Source: Onchidella celtica (taxonomy: Eukaryota > Mollusca > Gastropoda > Systellommatophora > Onchidiidae). From it: a stretch of 64,000 bases of DNA. The stretch is taken from contig OZ007579.1 of NCBI GenBank assembly GCA_963931925.1, positions 29,506,477 to 29,570,476 on the forward strand, given 5' to 3'. Shown one piece after another: positions 11,287 to 23,034 of the stretch; within the stretch, counting starts at the first letter, position 1, and each line of letters begins with the position of its first letter. The translations under genes and the position numbers were made by a program. The notes under the pieces are model-generated. The model was not told the DNA's origin. It did not search any database and saw only the letters and a list, made by a program, of their open reading frames with translations.

Positions 11287-12531
11287 TCATACAGAGCAAT
11301 GATTGTTGAAATTCAACAAAGAAAACACAAGATTTGTGCTGAGGGCCTTACACTTTACACCATTTTGAAGACATAATAAATGATGAAAGATCTGAGCCAA
11401 ATGTTCTTCCAAAGCTACTCTGTGGGACTGAATCAAGGGTTCCCCTGAAAAAGTGGTTAGGAAAGCACAAATGAAATGAATTTTATTGATGGATTTTAGG
11501 GAGGTTGGAATAATGCCATTTAGTATTTGAAAGTTTTTGATGCGTCCAATAGCTCTTTTTACCTGTACTCTGTGATGTGAAATTTTCTTATTCTCTGATC
11601 TTTCATCAAGTTTAAATTGTTGTTTAATTGACAAAAAGAATGCAGTTTATAATCTTATACCCCTTTTTTTCAAACTCTGATTCAAGCACTGTGAATCCTC
11701 TGTCAGCTACTGCTAACACCAAATCACCAGCTTCCAGCTTGTCCATTAAACCACATTTCAGAGTTAGTTCCTTTTCACTTATACTGCCATTCCAAAGGTC
11801 AGATATAAAATTCACAGCACCACTAGGTGCAGTGCCAATGAGAGACTTGTAGGTATTATGGTTTTTATAGTTACTTCAGCTTGTTTGCTGAAGTTCAGGT
11901 TTTGATGGTTTCTGTACAAAAAATTGTGTACAGTCGATGGAAACTCGACAAGATGGATAAAACATTTTAAAATGCAGGGGCATGAAAGACTGTATGGTGT
12001 GCTTTGAAGGCCAGATGGAGACTGCTTTGCCTTTGTGATAAATTGCATCAGTGCAGTCATTCAAATTATTTCAGATTGTGGTTATACTAACATCAAATAA
12101 CAGAGCAAGCATACTTTCACTCAAACTTTGTCTCAGTCTTAAAAAGGTCATGAAGAAAACATTCATTGGTGTGAGTGCAGCATTTTTCCTATTAGATAAG
12201 ACAGTTTGTAAAGTGAAAAAAGAAAACATGGTTTGAACAGTGGATGAAGTGAAACCGGTGACTTGCTTCATTTGTTCTGGTGGCAGAGTCTCAAGTCAAA
12301 GGTGAAACGCTGGGCTGTTCTACTTTTTGTTCCAACATGCCATTGGCATTTTCAAGCCGAGTGCACCTGACCTGTAGCTCCTCTTGTTCTGAATAATAGA
12401 TTATCAATATCATGATATGTGAGATCCTGTGTAGTAAATTTGGGTTCAGAAGTTCGCTTTCTCTTTTCACCATCTTGGGGCTTGTGGCTGAAACGGGAGG
12501 GAACTGCTGTCTTTTTCACGAGGCACATGTC
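11287..12531 (-). pseudogene. Decayed THAP/DDE (DDE_Tnp_4-like) transposase exon of copy A
   Basis: Read on the minus strand, fragments align in order with the copy B transposase. An acceptor-like TTTCAG precedes 12531; a basic linker follows (P-S-R-F-S-H-K-P-Q-D-G-E-K-R-K-R); then a coiled-coil segment (~12390-12310), an HTH-like segment with F-L-R-L-R-Q-S-L and L-L-F-D-V-S (~12170-12090), the first catalytic Asp in S-I-D-C-T-Q-F-F (~11950), the second in V-A-D-R-G-F (~11710) and the Glu region V-K-R-A-I-G-R-I-K (~11550). Frameshifts split the exon into at least four frames, and the V-E-R-A motif has lost its Glu (now V-K-R-A). No function expected. Confidence 0.7.
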
Positions 12532-13890
12532 TGAAATGAAAGATGATTGTAAATTCAGGTTTTGTTTTCTACTTTCTTGTTTATTCTGATTCATGTAGTT
12601 TTGAGAAAGGTGCAAATATAATGTTGTATTGAGGCAAAGGCCTAACATGACCACTAAAAGGGCTTTTATTTTAGTTATGACTTGAGTGTTTTCTCTGTCT
12701 GATGAAAGATCTAATGCAATGGCATGAATATTGATGTCTTTCTTTACTTGAAAAATACTCCAGATCTGCCAATTAAATGAAATGATTGAAATCCAGATAT
12801 CAGTTTAGCAGGCTGCTTGAGAGCAACAAGGCAAAAACAATGTAACCTTACTTTGTTAGATATGCACTTCTCTGTGTATAACAAGATGTTTTTACTGCAC
12901 TGTAAAGTGTTTGGGTAATATTGTTCGATTAATTTCTGTGAGACAATTTATTGCTCTGTAAACTTTTATCATGACCTCTATCGGTACCACTAAAACCAAT
13001 CCTGGACAATACAGACCACGCTAAGACTATGATTTAAAATTGGCGCATTGAGTACATCAGTTGGCAATGTTACTCAACACTTGCATGACTCATCTCAGTG
13101 CGTGATAAACAATAAGGGGAGATTATCTATGGTTTCTGTGTGGTTACTTCCCCTTGACCACGTCTAGTGGTCCAGCTGATCAAAATAACGGGTTTATCTC
13201 CCTTTCACTACAATGAGCTATGTTCTCAGCCAATCAATCACATCATTATAATGAAGTATTTTGTAAACCATGTCATGTTGGCTATGTGTGTGCTTGTTAA
13301 ATCATAATTTATGCCTGTAATGAATACTTGAAACAGAAAATTAAATTTTCATTTGATATTGCCTCTAATCTTGTGCCTTAGGAGTTTTTCAATGGTGTTT
13401 GTTTTTTTCATTTTTTTTTTGTTTTTTGGTTGTGATTATGCTTAAGAATTGCAAACAAAATTTATTCAATGCACTCTAATCCTTAAATGATTAAACTTTA
13501 AAAGCTTTGACCACTAGACTTCCACCCAACCAACCTTTTTTCCTCAAAGTGGAGTAGAACAAAATACTTGAAGAAAACACAGAAGGAAGTATGGGGGGAG
13601 TGCTGGTGAACCCAAATCTTTCCATGAGGTGCGAAGATTAGATCTAGGGACAAGGACATAGGGTACAAATTAAATATACATACATGTAAAATCATGCAGA
13701 GATTTGATATTGGCTTGTTCAGCACTGATCTAGGCCTGCTCCCAAATGAAAACTTCACTTTCTCTTCTTTTGAGTCTGAGTAGCATACAGTGAGGAGCCT
13801 TGTTCTAGATCTAGATAGAGATCTATAACTTCTGTCAAGTATGACAGTTGGGGGGGGGGGGGGGGAGGGGAGGGGGGGGGGAAGGGGGGG
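12532..13890 (-). other. Intron-like sequence upstream of the copy A transposase exon
   Basis: No gene recognised. Ends in a poly-G tract (~13850-13888) where the tandem array of the foldback element begins. On the minus strand this separates the transposase exon from its THAP exon, now 9 kb away because of nested insertions. Confidence 0.4.
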
Positions 13891-13894
13891 TGGG

Positions 13895-15530
13895 AGTGTG
13901 CATAAAATGCATTGAAAAAAATCACATTAAATCTTCCACCCAGCTTGACTAAGGATGAGGAGACATGTCATTGTATCTGATTAGAGGCAAATTAGCTCTT
14001 CTACTACACTGTAGTAGCATCAGTACTAGAAGTCTAAATCTGGTATCAGAAAAGACCAGGTGTAACAGGCCAAAATATACCCCCCGCCCAGAATATACCC
14101 GGGATTAAACTGGCCTAGCCCAGAATATACCCCGGGGTTTATTCTGGGCTAGGCCAGTTTATATCCCGGGATTACTTTGGGCTAGGCCAGACTATACCCC
14201 CCCCCCCCCAGTCCAGACTATACCCCTACTTTTAAAAAAAAAACAAGTCAAGACCACAGTTTATTTCAGGGGGGGGGGGGGGAGGGGAGTGTGCATAAAA
14301 TGCATTGAAAAAAATCACATTAAATCTTCCACCCAGCTTGACTAAGGATGAGGAGACATGTCATTGTATCTGATTAGAGGCAAATTAGCTCTTCTACTAC
14401 ACTGTAGTAGCATCAGTACCAGAAGTCTAAATCTGGTATCAGAAAAGACCAGGTGTAACAGGCCAAAATATACCCCCCGCCCAGAATATACCCGGGATTA
14501 AACTGGCCTAGCCCAGAATATACCCCGGGGTTTATTCTGGGCTAGGCCAGTTTATACCCCGGGATTACTTTGGGCTAGGCCAGACTATACCCCCCCCCCC
14601 CAGTCCAGACTATACCCCCTACTTTAAAAAAAAAAACAAGTCAAGACCACAGTTTATTTCAGGGGGGGGGGAGGGGAGTGTGCATAAAATGCATTGAAAA
14701 AAATCACATTAAATCTTCCACCCAGCTTGACTAAGGATGAGGAGACATGTCATTGTATCTGATTAGAGGCAAATTAGCTCTTCTACTACACTGTAGTAGC
14801 ATCAGTACTAGAAGTCTAAATCTGGTATCAGAAAAGACCAGGTGTAACAGGCCAAAATATACCCCCCGCCCAGAATATACCCGGGATTAAACTGGCCTAG
14901 CCCAGAATATACCCCGGGGTTTATTCTGGGCTAGGCCAGTTTATACCCCGGGATTACTTTGGGCTAGGCCAGACTATACCCCCCCCCCCCAGTCCAGACT
15001 ATACCCCCTACTTTTTAAAAAAAAACAAGTCAAGACCACAGTTTATTTCAGCCTGTTTTTCATCACTGTCATCAGATAGCATATTATTACAAACATGAAC
15101 ACATTCTTGACACCAACAAGTCATAATGAAATTTAGAGAAAATAATAAAATGCATTGAAAAAAATCACATTAAATCTTCCACCCAGCTTGACTAAGGATG
15201 AGGAGACATGTCATTGTATCTGATTAGAGGCAAATTAGCTCTTCTACTACACTGTAGTAGCATCAGTACTAGAAGTCTAAATCTGGTATCAGAAAAGACC
15301 AGGTGTAACAGGCCAAAATATACCCCCCGCCCAGAATATACCCGGGATTAAACTGGCCTAGCCCAGAATATACCCCGGGGTTTATTCTGGGCTAGGCCAG
15401 TTTATACCCCGGGATTACTTTGGGCTAGGCCAGACTATACCGCCCCCCCCCCCACCCAGTCCAGACTATACCCCCTACTTTAAAAAAAAAAACAAGTCAA
15501 GACCACAGTTTATTTCAGCCTGTTCTTCAT
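13895..15530 (+). repeat. Four tandem copies of a ~390-bp unit (amplified end of a foldback-like element)
   Basis: Units begin with a GTGCATAAAATGCATTG-type segment at about 13895, 14288, 14677 and 15145 (first spacings 393 and 389). Each runs through GGTGTAACAGGCC to CAGTTTATTTCAG and is nearly identical to the others. Units 1-3 are joined through G-rich tracts; unit 4 is preceded by about 95 bp that recur after it (15052-15145 and 15518-15613). Each unit carries a 48-bp palindrome (14110-14157, 14503-14550, 14892-14939, 15353-15400) centred on CCCCGGGG. Confidence 0.9.
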
Positions 15531-16487
15531 CACTGTCATCAGATATCATATTATTACAAACATGAACACATTCTTGACACCAACAAGTCATAATGAAATT
15601 TAGAGAAAATAATAATAACAGTTTATTTCAGCCTTAGTTTACTTTGGTGTACATACACACATTCTCGACTCCTGTAAATCATGATACATTTTAGAAGGAA
15701 CAAACATGCATTAAAATGCATTGATGTACAAAAGAGTTGAGTATCCATTCAAACTGAAATGATTAGACTTCAGCATTAATTTCACTCGTGTGTGTTGATG
15801 ATATTATTATTATTATTATTATTTTGATAGTTGGTTGGCCATGAGTAAAACATGCATTGTATTTTTTGTTACACTGATGTAGAGAGAAAAGGCCAGAAAA
15901 GACGCATAGAAAAAAAAATTAAAACATAATGATAATCTAACTGACAGATAGTGCAATTCCATCATCCAGCAGACATAAAACTGAATAGGTACTAAATGTT
16001 TGCGACTGATGAACTCCACCTGTCCAGATCCACCTGAAACGTTACAGAATGCTAACTAGTAATAATGATAACAATAAGAACACGAAATCATGTTATTTAC
16101 TCTTGAAAATATAGGGAAATATCAATATCAGAATCGTCATCTTGAAAATTGCAAAGATATGAGAGGGAGTGTAAAAATGGCAGCGTATGCCTACAAATCA
16201 TTCTAGAATTTATAAGCAGCAATGTATGTGTATCAACTATATATAAAAAACGTGTTAAATCTTTTCAAATATTCAAGTAAAACTGGACAGAAAGCTTTAG
16301 TGAAATAGCCTTGACAGTTGTGTAGGCCGACAGAGTAAGTCCACTGAGACAAAAGTAGTGCATTGTAAAAGGTAATTAGATCTATAGCATGTTGAGGCAA
16401 ACTTCAATGGATCATGTTACATTAACAGTATTTCTTGTTAGTGAGTATCATTCTTTGATAGGTTATTTGTAGAAAGATATACATTTC
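15301..16487 (+). repeat. Left arm of a long inverted repeat (foldback-like element)
   Basis: Reverse complement of 21182-22410 with moderate divergence, including a CCCGGG-palindrome end (GGTGTAACAGGCC outermost), a poly-A/T tract, and an inner part near 16250-16480 that matches 21182-21400 closely. Outer and inner matches are collinear. No transposase frame is present; short frames in the two arms resemble each other only because of the repeat. Confidence 0.8.
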
Positions 16488-16886
16488 ATGTACATTACGG
16501 TATAAGACAATGGATTCGTTTGCAAGGCTTTTGAAAGATTGAACCTATGTATTATAGTGAATAAGGGTATGTCACTCGCGAGTGAAATAATAACAATAAA
16601 AAAAAAGACCTTGTCCGTCTTTACCTTCCTAAGCTTAACACGTCCCTTGCCAAGGGATTTAACAACTGTGTATTTGTACACAAAAAAATATTTAAAATGA
16701 CTTCATTTTTGTGAGTCTGTTAATTATTTCATCCATTAGGACTAAGTGTATGTCAGTGCCAAACAAACAGTACCATGCAAATTTTACTCAATGGCAACCA
16801 ACTACAAAAACAACTACAACATGCCAACGAACGTGAGTGAAACTAATCCAGTGCCTTAAACCATGAGCTACATAAAATGTATACAT
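16488..16886 (+). other. Loop of the foldback element, left of the CsRn1 insertion
   Basis: Non-coding. Its right part (about 16690-16850) is a direct, not inverted, repeat of 21875-22035 in the right arm, so the arms have been rearranged. Ends with ACAT (16883-16886), one copy of the TSD of the CsRn1 element. Confidence 0.6.
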
Positions 16887-17040
16887 TGTGGTGCGCAGAG
16901 GTGAGCAGAGGTGTTGAACGGAGTCAACCCAAGAAGGACTTCGGGTAATAAACAGAAATAAACGACTCTCGAGATTTACACTGAGCTGGACGGTTTTGAG
17001 TTGGTTGTGTATCTGCCTGTTGTGTCTGTCAAGTGCTAAA
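16887..17040 (+). repeat. 5' LTR of element 3 (154 bp)
   Basis: Starts TGTGGTGCGC and ends GCTAAA, so the usual terminal CA is absent. Differs from the 3' LTR at about two positions (GTGAGCAG/GTGCGCAG and AAGTGC/AAGCGC). Contains two AATAAA motifs near 16948-16963. Confidence 0.9.
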
Positions 17041-17041
17041 C

Positions 17042-17059
17042 TGGTGACCCCGACGTGAT
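17042..17059 (+). other. Primer-binding site, tRNA-Trp type
   Basis: TGGTGACCCCGACGTGAT, one base after the LTR, is the 18-base reverse complement of the 3' end of animal tRNA-Trp with CCA. Use of tRNA-Trp is the described habit of CsRn1-like elements. Confidence 0.85.
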
Positions 17060-17116
17060 CTTTAGATCTAGACAGAATATTCCTATTCTTAATCTTTCAA
17101 CGACGATTCGTCCACG

Positions 17117-17809
17117 ATGTCAATAGAAACAGTAGTACTTAAATTACCAACGTTTTGGACCACTTGTCCTTCAGCGTGGTTCGCTCAAACTGAGGCTCAG
17201 TTCGTGCTGCGTGGAATCACAACAGACGAAACGAAGTACTACTATGTAGTAGCAGCACTCGACGCTAACACAGCTTCAAGATCTTTATCAATCATATCCT
17301 CACCTCCTCCAACCTGTAAGTACGACACACTTAAATCGTTCCTTACGGATGCTTACGGGTTATCAGAAGCAGAGAAAGCAGACACTTTGCTAAACATTAA
17401 AGTACTAGGTGACAGCAAACCGTCAGAAATAATGGACAGAATGCTAGCTCTTTTGGGAGACCACAAGCCATGCTTCCTTTTCCGCCACCTGTTTCTCAGA
17501 CTGTTACCTGAATCTATTCGTGCTCCACTTGCTAATTCCCCCAATATCACTGACTACCGAGCACTGGCGAAAGAGGCTGATAACCTGTTTAACTCTCTGA
17601 CAACAAACGCGACAATCTGCACTGCGGTTGAACCACCTAAACCAACACCAACCGTAGCACATGATGCAGGTTTGTCTGAGATTGACACGATTTGTTGGTT
17701 TCATCGAAAGTTTGGTTCAAATGCCAGGCGATGTTCCAGCCCATGTAAATATTTCAGCAACCTCAAGGCTAAAAAGAACCAGGGAAACGGGAGAGCGGGC
17801 CAGCGGTAG
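17117..17809 (+). CDS. Gag protein of element 3 (CsRn1 type, 230 aa)
   Basis: Opens at ATG 17117, 76 bases after the LTR. The N-terminal half carries the CsRn1-type capsid signature ([27 protein letters not shown]; later L-L-G-D-H-K-P and L-P-E-S-I-R). Near residues ~195-212 lies the unusual CHCC zinc motif C-W-F-H...C-S-S-P-C rather than the retroviral CCHC. Ends at TAG 17807-17809 while the pol frame is open from before ~17770, an overlap read at -1 relative to gag. A candidate slip site is T-AAA-AAG at 17770-17776, which is not a canonical heptamer. The frame itself looks intact. Confidence 0.88.
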   Translation: MSIETVVLKLPTFWTTCPSAWFAQTEAQFVLRGITTDETKYYYVVAALDANTASRSLSIISSPPPTCKYDTLKSFLTDAYGLSEAEKADTLLNIKVLGDSKPSEIMDRMLALLGDHKPCFLFRHLFLRLLPESIRAPLANSPNITDYRALAKEADNLFNSLTTNATICTAVEPPKPTPTVAHDAGLSEIDTICWFHRKFGSNARRCSSPCKYFSNLKAKKNQGNGRAGQR

Positions 17810-20800
17810 AAACTTTACTTGCTGGTCCGCCATGTTCGCCCACTACACCATGTACTAAACAAAACCTAGAGACAAAGGTAACTCAACTATTTGTGACCGA
17901 CGCACAGTCTAAAAGACGCTTCTTGGTGGATACAGGCGCACAAGTCTCTGTAATACCAGCAACATGGGCAGAAAGAGCGTCAGGTGCCACAAGAACACCT
18001 TTGCAAGCCGCCAACGGAACCTCCATAGCCACCTATGGTTCACGAATCTTACCTTTGCATTTTGGCAACCGGATTTTCAAAGCACGTCTTATATCAGCTA
18101 ATGTCAAACGACCTCTCTTAGGGGCTGATTTTCTCCGTCAGCACAACCTGTTGGTCGACATTCAAGGACGCCGCTTGATAGAAGCAGAATCTTTTGCTCA
18201 CATTCACTGCACTGTCAGTTCAGTTTTAGATAACTCGGATCTTGCTCTCATAGAACCCACGAGCAATAAGTTCCGTAAAATTCTCAGTGACTATCCGGAA
18301 CTGTTACAGCCAACCTTCTCCACTGCTGAAGTCAAGCACGGGGTGAAACATTTTATCCCAACTAAAGACAGGCCAGTCTTCGCTCGTGCACGTCGTCTAG
18401 CACCAGACAAGCTGGCCTCTGCAAAGAAGGAATTTTTGGAAATGGAAAAGATGGGTATTGTACAGAAATCCAACAGCCCCTGGGCATCCCCACTACACAT
18501 GGTACCTAAAAGTAACGGAGACTCACGTCCTTGCGGCGACTACCGCAGACTGAATGATGCCACAGTTCCTGATCGCTATCCGATACCCCATATTCAAGAC
18601 TTTTCGGCTCGCCTGACTGGAAAAAAAATATTTCTCCAAGATTGACCTTGTGAGGGGATATCATCAGATTCCTGTAACTCCCGAAGATATACCTAAAACA
18701 GCTGTTATCACGCCTTTTGGTTTATGGGAATTTTTACGTATGCCATTTGGCCTTAAAAATGCAGCGCAGACGTTTCAACGGCTCATGGACTCTGTGCTCC
18801 AAGATTTAGACAGCGCATTTGTCTACCTTGATGATATTTTAGTGGCTAGCTCCTCAGCCAAGTCTCACGCAGAGGACCTCAATGCAGTTTTCCGGCGACT
18901 AAAACACCACGGACTGGTAATCAAGCTTGAAAAATGTCTCTTTGGAGTGGCATCGCTTGATTTTTTGGGACATCGAGTGTCTGCGTCAGGCTCAGCACCA
19001 ATGTCGTCTCGTATTGAGGCAGTAAAGAAGTTACCACAACCAAGAACTGTAAAGGCACTCCAAGAGTACCTTGGGATAATAAACTTTTATCACCGTTTCA
19101 TTCCAAACATAGCTTTGATGTTGCGTCCCCTTTATCAAGCTCTGAAAATATCCAAACCACGCCAAGATCTCATTTGGTCCCAGGAAATGAAACAATCCTT
19201 CCTTGCCGGTAAACAAGCATTGGCAGATACAACCATGCTGGTACATCCATGTACAGATTGTCCATTAGCTTTGACATGTGACGCATCTGATGTGGCCGTC
19301 GGCGCAGTCCTTGAGCAGTACAACCATGGTCGCTGGGAGCCACTTGCCTTTTTGAGTCGCCAGCTACGTAGTCCGGAGATCAAGTACAGTACTTTTGACA
19401 GAGAGCTTCTGGGCGCCCATTTGGTAATACGCCATTTTCGTTATATGCTTGAAGGGAGGCAGTTCACCATCTACACAGACCACAAACCTCTAGGCCACGC
19501 AATGTCGAAAACATCTGAACTATGGTCAGCTCGTCAGCAAAGGCAACTGACTGCTATCTCAGAATTTACCACCGATATTAAGCACATCTCGGGAAAGAAG
19601 AATGTGGTTGCCGATGGCCTTTCTCGCGCTTCCACTTCCACAAACGCGATCTCGTTAGGCATTGACTTTACAGCTATGGCCAAGGCGCAAATTTTGAGTC
19701 CAGACATACAAGCGTACAAAACTGCCATCACAAACATGAAAATTGCTACGACAAAGCTGACTGATGAAGGACCAGAGCTTCTCTGCGACATTTCAACTGG
19801 TAGAGCCCGCCCTATCGTTCCTCCAGATTATCGACGCCCGGTGTTCGAGGCTGTCCATAACCTAGCTCACCCAGGAGTTAAGGCTACTGTTGAACTCATT
19901 GCAGAGAAATACGTGTGGCATGGCCTCAGCCGTCAAATTAGCGATTGGGTAAAGGAGTGTCACAATTGCCAGGCATCAAAAATTCAGAAACATACCAAGG
20001 CGCCCCTTCAGACATATACTGTACCTGACAAAAGATTTTCCCATATCAACATCGATATTGTTGGTCCATTACCCCAGTCATGTGGTTACCGTTACCTCCT
20101 AACCATCATTGACCGTAATACACGATGGCCAGAGGCAATTCCTATGACAAACATTACAGCACCAGAATGTGTTCGGGCTCTCCTTGGAGGCTGGATCTCT
20201 CGCTTCGGGGTTCCCGCGGACATATCGTCGGATCGTGGTTCACAATTCACATCTTCCTTGTGGGCTGAAATTGCGAGACGCCTAGGAGTCAGACTCCATC
20301 GGACAACATCATTTCACCCCCAAGCCAATGGGATGGTGGAAAGGTTTCATCGCACACTCAAATCAGCTTTGAAGGCACGACTAACAGGGAACAATTGGGC
20401 AGAAGAGATACCTTGGGTACTCCTCGGACTCAGAACAACTCCAAAGGAGGACCTGGGAACTTCTTCGGCAGAACTTGTCTATGGGGAACCGTTGACTATC
20501 CCCGGTGAGTTAATTCCGTCGCAGACTCAGTCTTGGTCTGCATCAGATTTTTTAACAGCTCTCCGAGACAAAAACGGTCTACGTGTACCTAGGCCAGCCA
20601 TCCACCATAGTAACCCATCTACGCACTTACCACCGCTCTTGTTATCATCCAAATATGTCTACATACGCACAGATACAGTGAAAAGTCCATTACAAAGGCC
20701 TTACACCGGTCCTTATAAGGTGCTAACTCCTGGAGATAAAACATTTCTCATAGACAGAGGTGGTCGTGCCGAACGCATCTCAGTAGACCGCCTTTAGCCT

Positions 20801-20992
20801 GCACGAGTGGACTCATCAGAACCGGTACAACTTCAGCAGCCGGTGCGCAGAGGCCGTCCTCCTGTCTCACAAGAGCCACAACTTAACAAAAGAACTAGAA
20901 ACAATAATGATCCACCCACAACTGTATTTGACCACAGACAGCTCACTTCCCGTTCAGGACGACCAGTGCGATCACCTAGGCGCTACCAATAA
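17773..20992 (+). pseudogene. Pol of element 3: protease, RT, RNase H, integrase; broken twice
   Basis: The frame is open from the gag overlap through 18645 and resumes at about 18650 in another frame. Protease has L-V-D-T-G-A at ~17923-17940. RT starts with the P-x-F-A-R-A-R-R-L region, then S-P-W-A-S-P-L, C-G-D-Y-R-R-L and the Y-L-D-D active site at ~18820. RNase H has T-C-D-A-S-D (~19267) and T-D-H-K-P (~19475). Integrase follows in conventional gypsy order: HHCC module ~19850-19975, then D, D and E in I-D-I-V-G-P, S-S-D-R-G and M-V-E-R-F-H (~20050-20345). Lesion 1 is an A8 run (18621-18628) that shifts the frame. Lesion 2 is an in-frame TAG at 20795-20797, after which the same frame continues to 20992 with a typical basic tail (R-G-R-P-P, T-S-R-S-G-R-P-V-R). 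Recent decay, or a sequencing error at the homopolymer for lesion 1. Confidence 0.88.
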
Positions 20993-21009
20993 CTCTGTGA
21001 CATGTCTGT

Positions 21010-21023
21010 GCTAGGGGGAGGTG
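21010..21023 (+). other. Polypurine tract of element 3
   Basis: GCTAGGGGGAGGTG directly precedes the 3' LTR start TGTGGTG, as expected of the plus-strand primer site. Confidence 0.75.
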
Positions 21024-21177
21024 TGTGGTGCGCAGAGGTGCGCAGAGGTGTTGAACGGAGTCAACCCAAGAAGGACTTCGGGTAATAAACAGAAATAAAC
21101 GACTCTCGAGATTTACACTGAGCTGGACGGTTTTGAGTTGGTTGTGTATCTGCCTGTTGTGTCTGTCAAGCGCTAAA
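21024..21177 (+). repeat. 3' LTR of element 3
   Basis: 154 bp, nearly identical to 16887-17040, followed at once by the TSD ACAT (21178-21181). Confidence 0.9.
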
Positions 21178-21181
21178 ACAT

Positions 21182-22410
21182 TTCTACAAATACGCTATCA
21201 AAGAATTTACTAACAAGACATGTTCATGCAACATGATCCATCGAATATTTGCCATAACATACTGTAATTACTTTCTGCAATGCATTGTTGTCTCAGTGGA
21301 TTTAATCTGTCATTTTACATGACTATCAAAGCTACTTCGCTAAAGCTTTCAGTCCAGTTCTACTTGAATAGTTGAACAGATTTAACACATTTTTTTTTAC
21401 ATGTTCTTGGTACATACACACATACATTATTGCTGCTTATAGATTCTAGAATGATGTGTAGGTCATTTTTTATATTCCCTCTTATCTTTGTATTATTCCA
21501 AGATGATGGTGATTCTGATATTGATTATGTTCTCTTTATTTTCAAGAGTAAATAAGATGATTTGATGTTCTTATTGTTATTATTGTGTATTACTGGTTAG
21601 CTTTCTGTAACGTTTCAAGTGGATCTGGACATGTTAAATTCATTATGTGAAACAATTTTAGTATGTACTTAGTTTTGTGTGAAGTATTTAATGTCTACTG
21701 GATGATGGAATTGCACCATATACCAGTTCAGTTGTTAAAATGTTGTTGTTGTTTTTTTCTCTATGTATTCTTTCCTGGCCTTTCTCTCTGCATCAGTGTA
21801 ACTTTGTATGTAGATCTAATTGTTCCGACATATCAAGCACATTTCTGATTTTCAAAAATTAAAATAAGATTCAGATAACTTTACACTTATGAGTCTTATA
21901 ATTAGTTCATACCTTGCCACTAAGTATATGTTAGTGGTGCCAAACAAAAAAAAATTACAATACATGTTTAACTCATGGACAACTAATTTAAAAAAAACTA
22001 AAACAATAATAATACCAACGGACAGAAGTAAAATTAGTATTAAAGTTTAATCATATCAGTTTCAATGGATTTTCAATCCTTTTGTATATCAATGCTTTTT
22101 AAGCATGTTTATTTCCTTTTAAATGTATCATAATTTACAAGAGTCAAAAATGTATGCTTCAATATGATATCTGATGACAGTGATAATGGACAATTCAAAC
22201 TAAAGTTGAAATAAACTGCGGTCTTGACTTGTTTAAAAAAAAAAGTAGGGGGTATAATCTGGACTGGGGGGGTATAGTCTGGCCTAGCCCAAAGTAAACC
22301 CCGGGGTATAAACTGGCCTAGCCCAGAATATACCCCGGGGGATATTCTGGGCTAGGCCAGTTTAACCCCGGGTATAGTCTGGCGGGGGTATAATCTGGCC
22401 TGCTACACCG
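21182..22410 (-). repeat. Right arm of the foldback-like inverted repeat
   Basis: Reverse complement of 15301-16487. Ends in a single copy of the CCCGGG-rich terminal module: GGCCTAGCCC blocks, a palindrome at 22313-22360, and GGCCTGCTACACC as outermost bases, against GGTGTAACAGGCC on the left. Only the left end is tandemly amplified. Confidence 0.8.
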
Positions 22411-22921
22411 GTAAACTGATCTCCTTGAATGTAGGCTTGATATCAAAGAGCATGGTCTAACTGATTAGAATAGATCATTTAAGCAAGATCCAAAAGCACA
22501 GCCGTATCTGACTAGAATAATTTTAAAATCTAGTAGAGGGTAGGCTTGGATCAGAATGCATAGACGACCATCAGATCTTGAAACTTAGAGTGGCCTAGAC
22601 TTACGATCGAAGACGAAAATCACAAGCCTAAGCCTCTGAGACCAAAACTAGATCTAGATCTAGATTCTAGCTTGTGTCTCTGTCTCTAGTGATTGTATCA
22701 CTACTCTTTTTTAATTAGACTATACCCTCTCCATGGGCTCAATGGGTTTATTAGTCGTAGTAATACTAGTCACTAGTAATGATCCCTGATCTCATGTAAA
22801 CAAACACCACCTTATCAGCGTCAACACATTCATGTCTGTCAGGCACGGAGGCAGTCGCAGTGTCTCAGTTGACAATTTCACAAAAATAAATTAAATAGTT
22901 GTAAAAAACAATATTCCTTAC
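22411..22921. other. Intron-like remnant of copy A between foldback element and THAP exon
   Basis: No frame or known repeat beyond a short (AGATCT)n tract near 22650-22672. On the minus strand it follows the splice donor of the THAP exon. Confidence 0.4.
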
Positions 22922-23034
22922 CTTTCTGGGTCTGAAGGGAAATGAAAAAATGCGAGATCTGGTCTTTTGTGCTTTGAATTCTGGCAGCCAAAAGCAGAGC
23001 ACCATCTGCAATGCGTGTTCTTTGGATCCGCCAT
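22922..23034 (-). CDS. THAP-domain first exon (probably copy A transposase)
   Basis: ATG at 23034 on the minus strand, then 37 codons and two bases up to a good donor (CAGAAAG|GTAAGG, GT at 22921-22920). The peptide has the N-terminal half of a THAP zinc finger: C-x2-C-S-A-F-G-C, then A-F-F-H-F-P-S-D-P-E. The C-terminal half (W and C-x2-H) should be in a later exon, which I do not find. The foldback element (13.9-22.4 kb) sits where that exon or intron should be. Assignment to copy A rests on strand, order and the terminal repeat just to the right. Confidence 0.65.

Larger units (their letters stand above)
16887..21177 (+). mobile_element. Ty3/gypsy LTR retrotransposon, CsRn1 clade (element 3)
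   Basis: Two 154-bp LTRs (16887-17040 and 21024-21177) flanked by the 4-bp direct repeat ACAT (16883-16886 and 21178-21181). PBS at 17042-17059, polypurine tract at about 21013-21023. Gag has the CHCC zinc motif and the PBS is of tRNA-Trp type, both hallmarks of the CsRn1/Kabuki group. The copy is structurally complete, but pol has a frameshift and an in-frame stop. It sits inside the loop of the foldback element. Confidence 0.93.
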
